Below are positions 26,645 to 35,659 of a stretch of 64,000 nucleotides of DNA, one piece after another (the first letter of the stretch is position 1; each line of letters starts with the position of its first letter). The stretch covers positions 310,001 through 374,000 of the forward strand of contig NZ_JASJOU010000006.1 in the NCBI RefSeq assembly GCF_030068605.1, in the 5' to 3' direction. Under the pieces are notes generated by a model, which did no database searches, was not told the origin of the DNA, and was given only the letters and a program-made list of their open reading frames with translations. The position numbers and the translations under genes are program-made. This DNA comes from Xanthocytophaga agilis (GTDB lineage: Bacteria > Bacteroidota > Bacteroidia > Cytophagales > 172606-1).

Positions 26645-27057
26645 TCTGTTAAGCAATCCTGTTTGGTCTAGATCAACACATGGTGAATATGTATCCAGCG
26701 AATAGAATGGGTATATACGCATTGAATGATTTTTCAGAGAGATAAGATTTTAAAAAAACGCATTTTAATGCCTATACATTGCACGATATTGAAGTGAGAT
26801 ATGCTAGGAGCTGGTACGATGGACATAAGCGTTCTGATGAGCTATTAAAGGCCTTAAAACGATTGATAATACTTTTGTTTAAGTGAGGAATTGTAAATAA
26901 CACTGGTTTTTGCCCTGTTACAAGATAAATAGACCTTGATAGAGTAAGCTTTATTCTGGCTGAATAAAAGTAGTTGGTTTTAAATTGTATTTTTCCACTA
27001 TTGAAAAGCTGTTTTAGTAAAGCTAACACGATTAATTATCTTCTTCTCCAGAAGAGA

Positions 27058-27618
27058 TTAAGAACGTTTCCTTCCTGCAATGTAAGCGGCTCCTATCAAC
27101 GCTACCATCAGAAGTATACCCGCTATTTCAAAAGGAAGCAGATAGTCCGTCATTAGACCAATACCAATAGGCGTAACAGAGGACTGGGGTGAGGGTTTAG
27201 GTAGTGGAAACGATAAATTAGCTTTCAAAAAGGCAATGAAAAATAATACAAGTAATCCGCCTGCTGCCAGAATACCTGTAAACTGATTGATTCTGCCAGA
27301 TATAGGTGCATGACCAGTGCCAGGACGATTGGTAAGCATAATGCCAAAAATAAGTAACACCAGTACACCTCCTACATAGATCATAATCTGAACAATGGCC
27401 ACATAGTCAGCACCTGCCAGGACATATAAACCTGCTATACCCAGCAATGTAAATAATAATGCAAAGGCAGAATACAGGAGTTGTCGGGTCCAGAGTACTA
27501 TTAGTGCTGACAGCACCGTCAATGTGGCAAAACAATAGAATGCGATATTCAAACTACAACTATGGTTAATAAAATGAGAATGTAAAGAAACAGAAAAACC
27601 ACAGACTTGATCACTCAT
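27058..27618 (-). CDS. nuoJ: NADH-quinone oxidoreductase subunit J
   Basis: This membrane subunit of complex I has five predicted helices. YVAIVQIMIYVGGVLVLLIFGIML (about 73-96) is the conserved third helix with the pi-bulge. The start codon overlaps the end of nuoI by 8 bp. The first 25 residues (MSDQVCGFSVSLHSHF) are unlike the family, so the true start may be a little downstream. It is the last gene of the cluster here; nuoK does not follow. Confidence 0.9.
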   Translation of the reverse strand: MSDQVCGFSVSLHSHFINHSCSLNIAFYCFATLTVLSALIVLWTRQLLYSAFALLFTLLGIAGLYVLAGADYVAIVQIMIYVGGVLVLLIFGIMLTNRPGTGHAPISGRINQFTGILAAGGLLVLFFIAFLKANLSFPLPKPSPQSSVTPIGIGLMTDYLLPFEIAGILLMVALIGAAYIAGRKRS

Positions 27619-28513
27619 CAGTCTTTTTTTTAATCATAGGTTTAATTATAGGTTTTTTCATGACAGGTTTGGAAGGAGCCTGCTCAGGCTGGTTTGCTTC
27701 CTCTGTTTTAGTATCCTGTGGTGAAACTTCCTGTGTTGCCTGAGAGGTTTCCGGAGTCACTTCTGTAACAGTTGGCGTTACCTCTGGAATAGAAGGTGTT
27801 GAATCTGTAACTATCGGGTTAGTCACAGGTTTTATGGCCGGCTTCTTCATCACAGGCTTGGCTGTTGTTGGTGTTGAAGCTGTTTGCTCTACCGTTTTTT
27901 CTTCTGTTGGTTGAATAGCGGGTACTGATACACTATTTTTTGCCTGCTGTTTAGCGGCTTGCACAGCCTCATAGTTCTGACGTTTCTCTACCGCTTGTTC
28001 CGGTGACAGATCTGAGAAATGATAGATCATATCACGAATATCAAACTCACTGAAGTCGTAGGTTTTGGTCATGGTGAGGCATTCAGTAGGGCAAACAGTT
28101 GTGCATAGTCCACAAAAGCAACACTTGGCCATATCAATATCAAATCGTGCAGCATAGAGGCGCACAGAGTGACCATCAGATGTTTTGCGGATTTCTTCAG
28201 TTGATTTGACTGCTTCAATGTCAATGCAGCTTACCGGACAGATCTCTGCACACTTATCGCATACAATACAATCTTCCATCTCATTGTGCAGACGATAGCG
28301 GCCATTATCAGGTACTGGTAGTGACTCATATGGATATGTAAGCGTCACAATTCCTGTCTCCTGTTTAAAATAATCAGGATCTGTAATACTGATAGGAGTA
28401 CGACGCTGACGTGCTTCCCAGATATGTTTTAATGATAGTTTCAAACCCTGCCAGGAAGAAGCAATTCCTTCCCAAATATTGCCAAAGTATGAATTATTAG
28501 CTCCTTTTTGCAT
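27611..28513 (-). CDS. nuoI: NADH-quinone oxidoreductase subunit I with long proline/threonine tail
   Basis: The subunit carries two [4Fe-4S] clusters (N6a, N6b) that pass electrons toward NuoB. Ligands are Cys82, 85, 88 with Cys92, and Cys131, 134, 137 with Cys141, all intact. The usual protein ends near residue 190. Here about 105 further residues are rich in P, T, E and K and contain two near-identical blocks, KPVMKKPAIKP (219-229) and KPVMKKPIIKP (282-292). The tail is probably disordered and its role is unknown. The gene lies between nuoH (84 bp upstream) and nuoJ (overlapping). Confidence 0.93.
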   Translation of the reverse strand: MQKGANNSYFGNIWEGIASSWQGLKLSLKHIWEARQRRTPISITDPDYFKQETGIVTLTYPYESLPVPDNGRYRLHNEMEDCIVCDKCAEICPVSCIDIEAVKSTEEIRKTSDGHSVRLYAARFDIDMAKCCFCGLCTTVCPTECLTMTKTYDFSEFDIRDMIYHFSDLSPEQAVEKRQNYEAVQAAKQQAKNSVSVPAIQPTEEKTVEQTASTPTTAKPVMKKPAIKPVTNPIVTDSTPSIPEVTPTVTEVTPETSQATQEVSPQDTKTEEANQPEQAPSKPVMKKPIIKPMIKKKTDE

Positions 28514-28597
28514 AATCTCAATCCTCAGTTACAGACTCAAAAACAGCCTGACAATAAAATGTGTTCAAAACAAAGCAGGTTTTCAATATGTAATTCC

Positions 28598-29695
28598 TTA
28601 CAAAAGCTTCCATAAAGCTGAAATAAACAGCAGCAACAATGATAACGGAGTCAATACCTTCCAGCATAAATGCATCAACTGGTCAACCCGCAAACGAGGG
28701 TATGTCCAGCGAACCCACATTTGTATAAATACACCGATGAACGCCTTCAGAATTATCCAGAATGCTCCTGTTAGTGTTCCATAAATAGTGCCTGGTATGC
28801 CACTTGTCCAGTCGGCCAGTCGTACTGATCCTATATTTGGAAAAGGAGTATTCCAGCCTCCGAAGAACAATACAGCTCCCAGAAAGCTAACCAACAGCAT
28901 CATACCATATTCTGCCAGAAAGAGCAATGCCCACCGGAACCCAGAATATTCTGTATGGAAACCACCTACAAGTTCTGATTCAGCTTCCGGAATATCGAAT
29001 GGTGCCCTGTTTGCCTCTGCTAATGTGGCTATAAAAAATATAATATACACAATGAAGAATAAGGGCATACGAATCACATTCCAGGTCAAGAACCCTCCTA
29101 CTTCTGTTATATCAATGCCCAGTCGTTTGATGCCCAGTAGATAATTAGTTGACTCGCTGTATACTGGTAGTGTACGCATATAAATCCCCTGCTGGTAACA
29201 GATTTCCTGAAGATCCAGTGTCTGGCATAGAATAACCACACACAATACTGATAAGCCTACAGGTATCTCATAAGAAACGATCTGTGCTACAGAACGCATA
29301 GCGCCCAACAATGAATATTTATTATTACTACTCCAGCCAGCGGCTAACAAACCCACAATATCAATAGAAATGATAGTCAGCAGATAAAACACCCCTACTA
29401 CAGCGCCTGACCCCTGTAATGTAGGAGTAAGTGGCATAACAGCAAATCCTGCAAAGATTGCTGTGAAGATAACGGCTGGAGCAGCCAGAAATACCCATTT
29501 GTCTGCTTTGACAGGAACAATGTCTTCTTTCTGTAATAACTTAACCAGATCGGCAAGAGTTTGGAACATGCCATAAGGACCAATTTCTGTAGGTCCCAGC
29601 CGATCCTGGATAAAAGCAGAGAGTTTACGTTCGGCATACACTGCAAAAACCATGTATACCAGTAGAAAGACCAGAAAGAATAAAAATGCAATCAT
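28598..29695 (-). CDS. nuoH: NADH-quinone oxidoreductase subunit H
   Basis: This membrane subunit links the peripheral arm and the quinone site of complex I. The 365-residue protein has eight to nine helices. Diagnostic motifs are AERKLSAFIQDRLGPTEIGPYG (split by about residue 30), the loop LVKLLQKEDIVP, and EANRAPFDIPEAESELVGGFHTEYSG near 225-250. It is first in the nuoHIJ unit; a -7 box lies 24 bp upstream and a terminator isolates it from the preceding gene. Confidence 0.95.
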   Translation of the reverse strand: MIAFLFFLVFLLVYMVFAVYAERKLSAFIQDRLGPTEIGPYGMFQTLADLVKLLQKEDIVPVKADKWVFLAAPAVIFTAIFAGFAVMPLTPTLQGSGAVVGVFYLLTIISIDIVGLLAAGWSSNNKYSLLGAMRSVAQIVSYEIPVGLSVLCVVILCQTLDLQEICYQQGIYMRTLPVYSESTNYLLGIKRLGIDITEVGGFLTWNVIRMPLFFIVYIIFFIATLAEANRAPFDIPEAESELVGGFHTEYSGFRWALLFLAEYGMMLLVSFLGAVLFFGGWNTPFPNIGSVRLADWTSGIPGTIYGTLTGAFWIILKAFIGVFIQMWVRWTYPRLRVDQLMHLCWKVLTPLSLLLLFISALWKLL

Positions 29696-29719
29696 GAGGC
29701 AATCTCAATAGTAGAAAAG

Positions 29720-29727
29720 CAAAAGTA
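29720..29727 (-). promoter_or_regulatory. -7 box of the nuoHIJ unit
   Basis: Read on the minus strand the bases are TACTTTTG, a perfect TAnnTTTG match, 24 bases before the nuoH ATG. The -33 element would fall inside the upstream terminator and is not evident. Confidence 0.55.
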
Positions 29728-29742
29728 GGGCTAAAAAACGAA

Positions 29743-29769
29743 AAACCTGCATAACAGCTATGCAGGTTT
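29743..29769 (-). terminator. Terminator of the PorT-like barrel gene
   Basis: An 11-bp perfect stem (29743-29753 with 29759-29769) has a five-base loop and is followed on the minus strand by TTTTTCGTTTTTT. It separates this gene from nuoH. Confidence 0.85.
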
Positions 29770-29841
29770 CTGAATAAATAAAAGGGGAATTATTTAGATA
29801 TTGTGGATTTACTGTATGAAGCGTTAATTACAAGTAAGATG

Positions 29842-31128
29842 CTATAGCCCAAACGCATAGCCTACACTAAGAGAAAAAGCTCCCTGAGAAATTTGGTTAT
29901 CGTTGACAAATAAGAATCTGTACTTGGTATTGAGAATATTGGATGTTCCCAGATCAAATCGCATATCAACTGTCATACGGTTGCGTCTGGAAGCTTTAAA
30001 GTCAAAGCCCAGTCCAAGAATCACATTGCCATCATAGCTCTGAAAGTAGTCTGTTTGATCAAGACTTTCACTCGCGTTACTTCTTTTAGAAGAAGCTGAA
30101 AGCAGGAAGGCTGGTGCATAACCCAGGTTTATATAAGGTTTGAACCGATCTTTACCCAGAATAAAAATATTGACAAACACAGGGACTTCCACATAATTGA
30201 GCTGGAAGTCGGTTTTTATATTAGAAGATTGGGTCGTAACAGTAGCTCCTTTTGCTACATATAACAGGTCCATACCTAAACCCATGTGGCTATAACGCTT
30301 TCCATAGTAGCGCATGTAGATACCGGCAACACCTCCTAGCTTTCCACCCAGTTCATAGCTGCTTGCAACATCTCCAACCCAAACAGAAGAAGCAACTCCT
30401 ACCTTAACACCTATATTAAAGGGTCTTTGTTCAGTAGTATAGGCTGGTTTGATTTCTCCTTTCTCATACGAAAGATCTGGTTGCTTTTCGTCTGCATACG
30501 GATTCGTGTTAATTACAACTACGTCGTTTTCGGTTGAGGTAATCGGTTTGAACGGATCATAAAATGTAATACCAATGATACGAGTCTGCCAGCTATAACC
30601 GATTTTATCTGCCCGGATAACGGCCATACGTTGTTTGGTGGTATAGACAACAGATGATTTTTTGAATTTACTGTCAAACTTGCTGTCAAAGACAACTTTC
30701 ACATACAGATAATCTTTCTTTTTGACATTGGAAACCTGCACATTGGTAAGGTGAATAGAGGGTTCAGATGTTTTTTCGTAATATACATCCAATGTGTTCA
30801 GATACTTATCGGCTTCCAGGTCTTTTGTATTGTCTTTATTAAAACCAGGAGTAAGATCATCTTCAATCACTACCTTCCTATTAAAAAAGAGATGATTATT
30901 GGATGATGCTGTATAAGATCTTTCAATCACGCTCTGAATCTCAGTAGTACTGGCTGCATTGAAGGTGACAAAGTTCATTAAATTCTCCAGTTCGGTTATA
31001 TTGCCTTTGGCTTTGGATTGAATCTCCTGAACGTCTTTGTCTGTAAGTTTGGTTTGTGCATGTATCCAGGTAAGTGAAATAAGAATAAATGCAAAAGAAA
31101 GGTACGCAGAGCGATAGAAAATATTCAT
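29842..31128 (-). CDS. PorT-like outer-membrane beta-barrel protein, hypothetical
   Basis: A signal peptide (residues 1-24, ending IHAQ) is followed by an N-terminal soluble domain (about 25-225) and a C-terminal barrel (about 235-428). The barrel has the alternating pattern of PorT/OMP_b-brl_2 proteins: FNIGVKVGVASSVWVGD, LGMDLLYVAKGATV, LNYVEVPVFVNIF and a final GAFSLSVGYAFGL. The strand LNYVEVPV is also found in the smaller barrel protein encoded at 35660-36310 as INYIDVPI, so the two share a fold. Function is unknown. Monocistronic with a strong terminator. Confidence 0.8.
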   Translation of the reverse strand: MNIFYRSAYLSFAFILISLTWIHAQTKLTDKDVQEIQSKAKGNITELENLMNFVTFNAASTTEIQSVIERSYTASSNNHLFFNRKVVIEDDLTPGFNKDNTKDLEADKYLNTLDVYYEKTSEPSIHLTNVQVSNVKKKDYLYVKVVFDSKFDSKFKKSSVVYTTKQRMAVIRADKIGYSWQTRIIGITFYDPFKPITSTENDVVVINTNPYADEKQPDLSYEKGEIKPAYTTEQRPFNIGVKVGVASSVWVGDVASSYELGGKLGGVAGIYMRYYGKRYSHMGLGMDLLYVAKGATVTTQSSNIKTDFQLNYVEVPVFVNIFILGKDRFKPYINLGYAPAFLLSASSKRSNASESLDQTDYFQSYDGNVILGLGFDFKASRRNRMTVDMRFDLGTSNILNTKYRFLFVNDNQISQGAFSLSVGYAFGL

Positions 31129-31216
31129 AATATATAGTCATTTGATAGATTACAATGCTTAATCTGGATGACTTCAGCCTTTCCTTGTTATCTGTGCATA
31201 GTGTTTCTGAGATGAA

Positions 31217-32209
31217 CTAAAGTTCCTTTGTCAGAAAGACATCTTCCACCTTCTTCTGAAGTATCCTGTTTTCAGAACCAATGGTTACTGTGATCTTTTC
31301 TCCATACTGTATTTGCTGCTTTCGGGATATCCATTGCATAGGGTCATTGCCTGCAAATGGATCATACACATAGCGATTACTCTGGATAGCAACTTTCTGA
31401 AGTACTACAGTTTTTTCGGAGGCAGAAACCTTGACATCAATAATTTCATAGTGACCACCTGATAATTTTTTATTCAGTTTATCCTGTAATGTTTCTGCTG
31501 GAAAGAAGAACAGGTTTTGTATACGTTTGTCCCTAAAATCGAAAGTTGTAAACATAATTCCTTTCCAATTATGCTCCATATCTTCTGCAATGTTTGCCAA
31601 AAATACTGTTCCATCTGACTCTGGAATCAGCACAAACCGATTGCGTCTTGTTACATCTGCTCCTACTTCAAGTAAATCTGATGACTGAGTTTGAGGTTGG
31701 TAGCGCATTACATAAATGGCATCATCCGATTCTGTATAGACTGCATAGACATCCCCTTTGTTGTCAATCCAATACCCATGACTACTAGTTCCATTATCAA
31801 CAGGCAGCGAAAAGCTCTGCTGAACCGAAAAACTGGCATTCAGTATTTTGAACGATGTTTGTAATTGTGGCTGGCTATAGTCATAGCGATACACCAGATA
31901 AAGCTTCTTGTCAGGTGAAGATACAACATTGTATTGATATTCAAAGGGATATAAACGAGGCTGACCAGATAGAATGGCATTCTGAAAGCTTTGACGTACC
32001 GTTGCTTTGCCTGGACTGGATTGCATAGGGGATATCTGTACCGAATCAATCGTTTTACGATTTACTTTCAGTGTTGTATAATGTTTTTGCACACTGAAAT
32101 CTTCCCAGCGAAATGGTTTTTGAGGTAGAGGCGCCTGTAATTCCTGCCCTTGAACAGATAGGATTGTGTATATAAATAATAAACTTGTATATAGCTGTTT
32201 CTGAATCAT
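31217..32209 (-). CDS. Exported protein at the end of the bio operon, hypothetical
   Basis: The 330-residue protein has a signal peptide (residues 1-21, ending SVQGQ). Its body is beta-rich, with repeats resembling a propeller (YLVYRYDYSQPQLQTSFKILNASFSVQQSF, YWIDNKGDVYAVYTESDDAIYVMRYQP). No family is recognised. The start codon overlaps the bioA stop by 4 bp (ATGA type), so it is translationally coupled to biotin synthesis genes, although an exported protein has no obvious role in that pathway. Confidence 0.75.
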   Translation of the reverse strand: MIQKQLYTSLLFIYTILSVQGQELQAPLPQKPFRWEDFSVQKHYTTLKVNRKTIDSVQISPMQSSPGKATVRQSFQNAILSGQPRLYPFEYQYNVVSSPDKKLYLVYRYDYSQPQLQTSFKILNASFSVQQSFSLPVDNGTSSHGYWIDNKGDVYAVYTESDDAIYVMRYQPQTQSSDLLEVGADVTRRNRFVLIPESDGTVFLANIAEDMEHNWKGIMFTTFDFRDKRIQNLFFFPAETLQDKLNKKLSGGHYEIIDVKVSASEKTVVLQKVAIQSNRYVYDPFAGNDPMQWISRKQQIQYGEKITVTIGSENRILQKKVEDVFLTKEL

Positions 32210-33564
32210 TCGTTTTCCACCATTTTGTTTAACAAATTTTCAATCTCCTGATAAAGTACCTGTAGTTCTTCATCTGTAATGATATAAGGTGTCATAAGGT
32301 AAATAACATTTCCCATTGGACGGAGTAAGATGTCGTGTTCCAGAAAATAGTCATATAGGCTGTTGCGTACTTCGTTAAAATAAGATGTTTTCGCATTTGT
32401 TCTGATTTCAAGTGCTAACACAATACCTGTTTGCCGGATGTCCAGTATGGCTGGATGTGATGCTATATGCTTGGCAAAAGAAGTATGACTTTGTTCAATG
32501 CGGATAATTGCTTCCTGACAACTAACAGACAGTAGTAAATCCAGACTGGCATTTGCTGCTACACAGGATAATGGGTTTGCTGTGAAGGAATGCCCGTGGA
32601 AGAATGTTTTCAGCAAATCTTTGGTATGATAGGGGCGTTGTACTTCATCAGTACAGGCCGTTACACCCAATGGCAGTGTTCCTCCTGTTAAACCTTTAGA
32701 CAGACAGATGATATCAGGTTTAATTTCGCAATGGTCAGAGGCGAACAGCTTGCCAGTACGCCCAAATCCTGTCATCACTTCATCTGCAATACAGAGTATC
32801 TGATATTGTTTGGCAATACCTAATAACTGGTTCAGTATTTCTGGAGAGCACATACGCATACCTGCAGAACCCTGTATCAGGGGTTCATAGATAAACGCTG
32901 CAACTTCTCCACTTTCAGCCAATGCCTCAAATTGATGAACGATTTCTTCCTGCACATGTGTATGTTCAATGAGATCTGTTGTGTAGGTTTTGGGATTTTC
33001 TGGAAAAGGAATAAACTCAACCTCAAACAGAAATGGATGAAACGGAGTAGTGAATGTATTCCGTTCTCCAACAGACATGGCTCCAAAGGTATCACCATGA
33101 TACGCTCCTTCAAACGCAATGATGCGTCGTTTTTGTATGCCCTGATTGTGCCAGTACTGAAAGGCCATTTTCATGCCTACTTCTGTAGCTGTACTCCCAT
33201 TATCTGAGTAAAATATCTTTGAGATAGTGTCTGGTAAAATATCCAGCAGCCGTTCTGCCAGTGTAACAGCTGGTTCATGAGTAAAGCCTGCAAAGATCAC
33301 ATGTTCCAGTGTACGTGCCTGCTGTGCTATTTTCTCCGCAATGTATTCATTAGAATGCCCATGTAAATTTACCCACCAGGAACCAATAGCATCCAGAATT
33401 TTACGTCCGTCAGCGCGATGTAAGTAACAGCCTTTGGCACCTGTCAGAGGTACTATTTTATGGCTATCGGTAAGAGGGGTAAAAGGGTGCCAGATAGCTT
33501 TCTGATCCCTTGTTTTCCAGTCGTTCTGATCTATTTCTGGCAGATTATCAATGCTCGTACTCAT
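32206..33564 (-). CDS. bioA: Adenosylmethionine-8-amino-7-oxononanoate aminotransferase
   Basis: This PLP enzyme converts KAPA to DAPA, using SAM as amino donor. The start is set at ATG 33564 (MSTSIDNLPEIDQ): the frame stays open 35 codons further up, but that extension is a hydrophobic run not found in BioA. Motifs include WHPFTP near residue 25, GSWWVNLHGH at 61-70, the PLP aspartate in IADEVMTGFGRTGK and the Schiff-base lysine in LSKGLTGG. The length of 452 is near normal. It follows bioD by 109 bp and overlaps the next gene by 4 bp. Confidence 0.95.
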   Translation of the reverse strand: MSTSIDNLPEIDQNDWKTRDQKAIWHPFTPLTDSHKIVPLTGAKGCYLHRADGRKILDAIGSWWVNLHGHSNEYIAEKIAQQARTLEHVIFAGFTHEPAVTLAERLLDILPDTISKIFYSDNGSTATEVGMKMAFQYWHNQGIQKRRIIAFEGAYHGDTFGAMSVGERNTFTTPFHPFLFEVEFIPFPENPKTYTTDLIEHTHVQEEIVHQFEALAESGEVAAFIYEPLIQGSAGMRMCSPEILNQLLGIAKQYQILCIADEVMTGFGRTGKLFASDHCEIKPDIICLSKGLTGGTLPLGVTACTDEVQRPYHTKDLLKTFFHGHSFTANPLSCVAANASLDLLLSVSCQEAIIRIEQSHTSFAKHIASHPAILDIRQTGIVLALEIRTNAKTSYFNEVRNSLYDYFLEHDILLRPMGNVIYLMTPYIITDEELQVLYQEIENLLNKMVENE

Positions 33565-33673
33565 ACAAATAATTATAACGTAATTCTTTTCGCCTCGATC
33601 AAAGAGGAAAGTAAGAAAATAAAAAAGGGTTACAGTTCCGAGAAGAAAATTTAAAAGTATAGTAGACAACTTT

Positions 33674-34297
33674 TTACATAATAAAGGCTTTTCTCAATTG
33701 TTGTGCATAGCTGTGTACTACTTCTGGAGTGATCTGTTCTTCCGGATAGACATGTAACAATAACGGATATTGACTGTAGTTCAATATAAATTGTTCGGAG
33801 TCTTCGTTGGCAGGGCCATTAAAAATAATTCCTTTTACAGGGATATTACGGTGTTTTAGTTCATTAATGGTAAGCAGTGTATGGTTAATGCTACCCAGAT
33901 ATATGTTAGCTACAAGAATAACTTCTGCCTCAAATTTCCGGGCTATGTCTATCACAAAATGCTGATTGCTGACAGGTACCAACACTCCTCCTGCTCCTTC
34001 AATAATTAGTGTATTATGAGTATTGGGTAGTACCAATGCCTGAATATCTATTTCGACTCCTTCTCTGTGCGCTGCTGCATGAGGCGACATTGGATGTTGT
34101 AAGAGATATGCCTCATTATGAAACTGCGAAACGGGATTGCTTACTAGGGTTTGAACTTTTTCTGTATCACGGGGAAAGCCTGCCTGAATGGGTTTCCAGT
34201 AATCGGCCTGTAAAGCCTCTGTGACTATGGCACTGATCAGCGTTTTGCCAGAATCTGTACCAATAGCTGTAATGAAGTATAGGTTAGATGGATTCAT
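33674..34297 (-). CDS. bioD: Dethiobiotin synthetase
   Basis: This ATP-dependent enzyme closes the ureido ring of dethiobiotin from DAPA and CO2. The P-loop GTDSGKT spans 13-19 (usually GTDTGKT). KPIQAG and IEGAGGVLVPV are the other nucleotide- and substrate-binding motifs. The length of 207 is normal. It sits 18 bp after bioF and is followed by bioA. Confidence 0.95.
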   Translation of the reverse strand: MNPSNLYFITAIGTDSGKTLISAIVTEALQADYWKPIQAGFPRDTEKVQTLVSNPVSQFHNEAYLLQHPMSPHAAAHREGVEIDIQALVLPNTHNTLIIEGAGGVLVPVSNQHFVIDIARKFEAEVILVANIYLGSINHTLLTINELKHRNIPVKGIIFNGPANEDSEQFILNYSQYPLLLHVYPEEQITPEVVHSYAQQLRKAFIM

Positions 34298-34315
34298 AGT
34301 GGTTTGCTTGTATTC

Positions 34316-35503
34316 TTAATTCTCAACAGATATAGGAGTATTCTGGAGGACAATTGATAATTCTTCTAGTAAAGCTTCCATTTCCTGTTCTGTGTTATAA
34401 AGGTGCAGGCAGATACGTAACCGTTCTTCGCCTTCTTTAACTGTGGGTGAAAGAATAGGACGTACATCAAATCCACTTTGTTGTAGTTGGATTGCCACCA
34501 TTCGGGTACGTTGATTTCCTCCAATCTTTACAGCCTGAATAGGGCTCTGTGACTCAATAAAATGAGGTTCCAGAGAAGGATAAGTTGAGAGTGCTTTTCG
34601 GAAAAACTGAATACTTGCATGCAAAGAATCCTGCAGAATCATATGATCTTGTTGAAAGCGGAATGACTCTTCAATAGACACCAGACTATGCAGGGGTAAT
34701 GCAGTTGTATAGATCAATGGCCGGGCAAAGTTGATCAGGTATTGAATCAAGACTTCTGATCCGGCAATACAGCCACCATGTACACCTGGTCCTTTGCCAA
34801 AGGTATATACCCGTGCAAATATTCTTTCATGAAGATTCTCCATACAAGCAATACCATTCCCTTCCCTACCCCAAACACCTGTACTGTGAGCTTCGTCCCA
34901 GATCAGATTTGCCCCATATTTTTCACACAGTGTTACCAATTCCAGTAGAGGAGCAAAGTCTCCGTCCATAGAGTAAACCGATTCTGCTACCACAAATACA
35001 TCTCCTGTTGCCTTTTGCATTTTTCGTTCCAGATCATGAAGATCGTTGTGATGAAATGCAAACCGATTCGCAAAGCTCAGACGGGCACCTTCTTTTAGGC
35101 TGGCATGGATGTATTCGTCGTAAATGATTGTATCTCCTTTTTGAGGAATAGCTGAAAGAATAGCTGTGTTGGCAGCATAGCCAGAATTGAATAGCAATGC
35201 ACTTTCAGATTGAAACAGACTGGCAAGCTTTTTTTCCAGAGAGATATGATACTCAGAGTTTCCGGAAATCAATCGGGAACCTGTGGCACCATTGTGAATA
35301 TCTGAAACGTTTGTATAGGCTTCTTGAATACGTTGATGTAAGGATTTATTACGGGCAAGACCCAGATAGTCGTTTGAGCAAAAATCTATTTTGTTTTTAT
35401 CTGCAACAGATAGCTTTCTCAAACTGCCACTGGCTTCCCGTTGGTTTAGCTTATCCTTTAGCTTTTGTTGTATACTCATAAGTTGCAGCATTCTAATGGC
35501 CAA
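34316..35503 (-). CDS. bioF: 8-amino-7-oxononanoate synthase
   Basis: This PLP-dependent alpha-oxoamine synthase joins pimeloyl thioester and alanine to form KAPA. The PLP lysine is Lys237 in TFGKGPGVHGG; DEAHSTG (203-209) binds the cofactor, and FCSNDYLGLA is the usual start region. Three in-frame ATGs (35503, 35491, 35479) precede the conserved part; the longest is given, but MSIQQ at 35479 fits the family equally well. It is the first gene of a bioF-bioD-bioA unit with a -7 box about 70 bp upstream. No bioC or bioH for pimelate supply is visible. Confidence 0.92.
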   Translation of the reverse strand: MAIRMLQLMSIQQKLKDKLNQREASGSLRKLSVADKNKIDFCSNDYLGLARNKSLHQRIQEAYTNVSDIHNGATGSRLISGNSEYHISLEKKLASLFQSESALLFNSGYAANTAILSAIPQKGDTIIYDEYIHASLKEGARLSFANRFAFHHNDLHDLERKMQKATGDVFVVAESVYSMDGDFAPLLELVTLCEKYGANLIWDEAHSTGVWGREGNGIACMENLHERIFARVYTFGKGPGVHGGCIAGSEVLIQYLINFARPLIYTTALPLHSLVSIEESFRFQQDHMILQDSLHASIQFFRKALSTYPSLEPHFIESQSPIQAVKIGGNQRTRMVAIQLQQSGFDVRPILSPTVKEGEERLRICLHLYNTEQEMEALLEELSIVLQNTPISVEN

Positions 35504-35566
35504 TAAATATATCTGAAAGAGAGAGCGTTAAGCTTAATTGTTCTCTCTGAAAATAATTAATGACTA

Positions 35567-35574
35567 CAAAAGTA
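35567..35574 (-). promoter_or_regulatory. -7 box of the bioFDA operon
   Basis: Read on the minus strand the bases are TACTTTTG, matching TAnnTTTG. The leader then contains an AGAGAG/CTCTCT hairpin (35520-35525 with 35543-35548). The -33 element is not well placed. Confidence 0.5.
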
Positions 35575-35598
35575 AGGAAAGACGAAAACAAAAAAGCC

Positions 35599-35629
35599 TT
35601 TCAAACGTAGATATCTCATTCTATTTTTG
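35599..35629 (+). promoter_or_regulatory. Promoter of the small barrel gene
   Basis: TTTC (35599-35602), a 19-base spacer and TATTTTTG (35622-35629) fit the Bacteroidota consensus. The -7 box covers the ATG at 35627, so translation must start at 35660. Confidence 0.6.
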
Positions 35630-35659
35630 CACGTTTTATTATCAACTTACACCTATTTT

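Larger units (their letters stand above)
25815..27057. other. 1.2-kb gene-free region with repeats and long hairpins
   Basis: Neither strand has a credible gene: the short frames at 26534-26722 and 26772-27029 lack any recognisable composition, and the first is mostly the translated palindrome. The region contains three 28-bp-period repeats (26003-26086), a 15-bp hairpin (26085-26133) and a 27-bp hairpin (26583-26644). nuoK, which normally follows nuoJ, is not present. Confidence 0.7.

Noticed and set aside
26534-26722. Minus-strand 62-codon frame in the gene-free region
   Set aside because: Its centre is only the translated 27-bp palindrome; nothing else supports it.
26772-27029. Minus-strand 85-codon frame, tested as a possible nuoK
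   Set aside because: It lacks NuoK's three helices and conserved glutamates, and its composition is not that of a membrane subunit.
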